A stretch of DNA of 43,174 bases from Clostridia bacterium (GTDB lineage: Bacteria; Bacillota; Clostridia; Acetivibrionales; JAFADI01). The notes beneath the pieces are model-generated. The model worked only from the letters and a program-made list of their open reading frames with translations, did no database searches and was not told where the DNA came from. Numbering within the stretch: position 1 is the first letter of the stretch; every line of letters starts with the position of its first letter. Location of the stretch: contig JAOACY010000099.1 in the NCBI GenBank assembly GCA_026417615.1, forward strand, positions 1 to 43,174, read 5' to 3'. Below, piece after piece: positions 42,110-43,174 of the stretch. A program made the position numbers and the translations under genes.

Positions 42110-43174
42110 TTAACCTTCCTTATTTGGAGAGATAATTTTAATAGTGTTCTCATTACCCATAATATCAACCTTAACATCAACATTTATTGGTATTTCCGAA
42201 TAATATCTGTACCAGTCGCTCTTATAAGAATCCCAAAGCTTTTTATCCCTGCTGTGTATGAACCGTCCGATGCCCAGCACATCTGAGCCTTTATTCCTGC
42301 AGCTGTCAATCATCCTGTAAATATTTTTTTTAACTTCTTCCTCAAAGGCAGTCTCATATTCATCAAGTTTTTGTGTTGTTAATTCTTTTTTTTCATTGGT
42401 CTCATGCAGCAAACCTTTTATATTCACTTCATAGTGTACAGAGGCTTTATCTTCTTTTTTTACCAGTCTTCTCTTTACCTTTGCTTCGTTATAGGTCATT
42501 TGCAATACTTTCCCTTCATTTGTCCAGCTTTTCACGCTTCCTGTATGGGATAGGTTTTTCATAATATAAAAAGCCTGGGTTTCGTCATTGTCGAGAATTC
42601 CTGCCAGCCTGTCCTCTCTGAATATAGCCGCCCTATTAATTATTGGCGCTATTTTGGGCTTTTCAGTCTTCCTTTCATCCGCTTTGATAACCGAAAGAAC
42701 AGGCGCCCAAGGATCCTGTCCCGATGTAACCATTTCGCCGGCAAAATTGTTAAGCAAAGTATAGCTTAAGTAGTTGCTGTCATATGACCCTCTTTCAATA
42801 ATAGATACTATTTCTTGCGCAAAAGTGCTTTCAAACTCAGGCATGGCTGACAGCACGTGCATGGAGTCTTTGTCGGCGACAACAATATAATTCCTAAGAC
42901 GCAGCTCCCTTTTTCTTAACAGGTAATCCACAAGCTCTGAAGTTCCTTGTTTTGAAAGCTCCACTCCGAAAACTATAATCCTGTTGTGCTCAAGATAAGC
43001 ATACCTTGGCGACCTCACGGTAAACTTCATCATGGCTTCCTCAATACTGTTCCCATATGAAGCTGCAATCCACTGCTGAGCATGCTTAAGGGAATCTCCT
43101 TCCTGTGTTGTGCCTACTTGAGTTCCTGCTGGCGATGGCTTTGTTGAAATAAAGGTTACCTGGTATCCTGGCCT
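42110..43174 (-). CDS. Spore germination lipoprotein GerAC (Ger(x)C family), 5' partial
   Basis: The frame is open from the window edge (43174) to the stop at 42110: 354 residues, missing only the N-terminus with the lipoprotein signal. An internal Met at 43033 is not the true start, because coding continues upstream as GYQVTFISTKP and HAQQWIAASYGNSIEEAMMKF. Family motifs include YLEHNRIIVFGVELSKQG, LRNYIVVADKDSMHVL and, near the end, DVLGIGRFIHSRDKKLWDSYKSDWYRYY. GerAC is the lipoprotein subunit of germinant receptors. It is followed by gerAB in one operon. Confidence 0.92.
   Translation of the reverse strand, partial: RPGYQVTFISTKPSPAGTQVGTTQEGDSLKHAQQWIAASYGNSIEEAMMKFTVRSPRYAYLEHNRIIVFGVELSKQGTSELVDYLLRKRELRLRNYIVVADKDSMHVLSAMPEFESTFAQEIVSIIERGSYDSNYLSYTLLNNFAGEMVTSGQDPWAPVLSVIKADERKTEKPKIAPIINRAAIFREDRLAGILDNDETQAFYIMKNLSHTGSVKSWTNEGKVLQMTYNEAKVKRRLVKKEDKASVHYEVNIKGLLHETNEKKELTTQKLDEYETAFEEEVKKNIYRMIDSCRNKGSDVLGIGRFIHSRDKKLWDSYKSDWYRYYSEIPINVDVKVDIMGNENTIKIISPNKEG

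Overview
The window looks like the chromosome of an endospore-forming, anaerobic Clostridia-type Firmicute, possibly of the Ruminiclostridium/Acetivibrio group, although the species cannot be fixed from sequence alone. The signs are a Spo0A-type regulator, GerAB/GerAC germination genes, a two-subunit iron-sulfur fumarase, strong GGAGG ribosome sites with some TTG/GTG starts, and acyl-CoA-dehydratase-activase-like proteins. Most of the window is ordinary housekeeping. The accessory interest lies in a complete anti-plasmid operon, a family of structured intergenic repeats, and several regulators or uncharacterised proteins.

Layout. 1-1753 (+): the end of a DUF2339 membrane protein and a DUF3999-like exported protein. 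1750-9909 (-): a complete four-gene type II Wadjet (JetA-JetB-JetC-JetD; SMC/MukBEF-like) plasmid-defence operon, with a structured spacer between jetA and jetB. 10065-10236: first copy of a structured repeat. 10323-12292 (+): hflK-hflC. 12330-13780 (-): tRNA-Lys(UUU) and purA. 13989-15836 (-): a DUF1858 protein and fumarase beta and alpha subunits. 15945-17353: a coiled-coil protein (-), a small stand-alone USP protein (+) and HU (+). 17411-21266 (-): a Spo0A-like regulator with a shortened effector domain, aroK, aroA and an RlmL-type RNA methyltransferase. 21301-21481: second repeat copy. 21525-24792: an AraC regulator divergent from a GH4 alpha-galactosidase, then ribokinase.

24989-29247 (+): an uncharacterised protein with internal repeats and helix-turn-helix segments, a ZIP metal transporter, and an EAL-CBS-GGDEF c-di-GMP protein. 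29280-30857 (-): an RluA-type pseudouridine synthase and a SAM methyltransferase. 31040-31227: third repeat copy. 31298-32359 (+): a Ca2+/H+ antiporter. 32460-34495 (-): a two-gene set related to activators of 2-hydroxyacyl-CoA dehydratases. 34611-40963 (-): a sensor kinase and response regulator, then a lipoprotein and a three-gene ABC-2 exporter, with a perfect palindrome upstream of the lipoprotein that could be the regulator's operator. 41028-43174 (-): gerAB and a gerAC that runs off the right edge.

How the parts work together. The Jet proteins should form one plasmid-recognising, loop-extruding nuclease. HflK/HflC form a membrane complex that modulates FtsH. The fumarase subunits form one enzyme. 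AroA and AroK catalyse non-consecutive steps of the shikimate pathway. The kinase/regulator pair probably controls the adjacent lipoprotein-ABC exporter. The three repeats (plus a possible degenerate relative inside the jet operon) all lie in gene-upstream regions. They keep a stem by compensatory base change and can form mutually exclusive pairings, which makes them the best candidate here for something not yet described.
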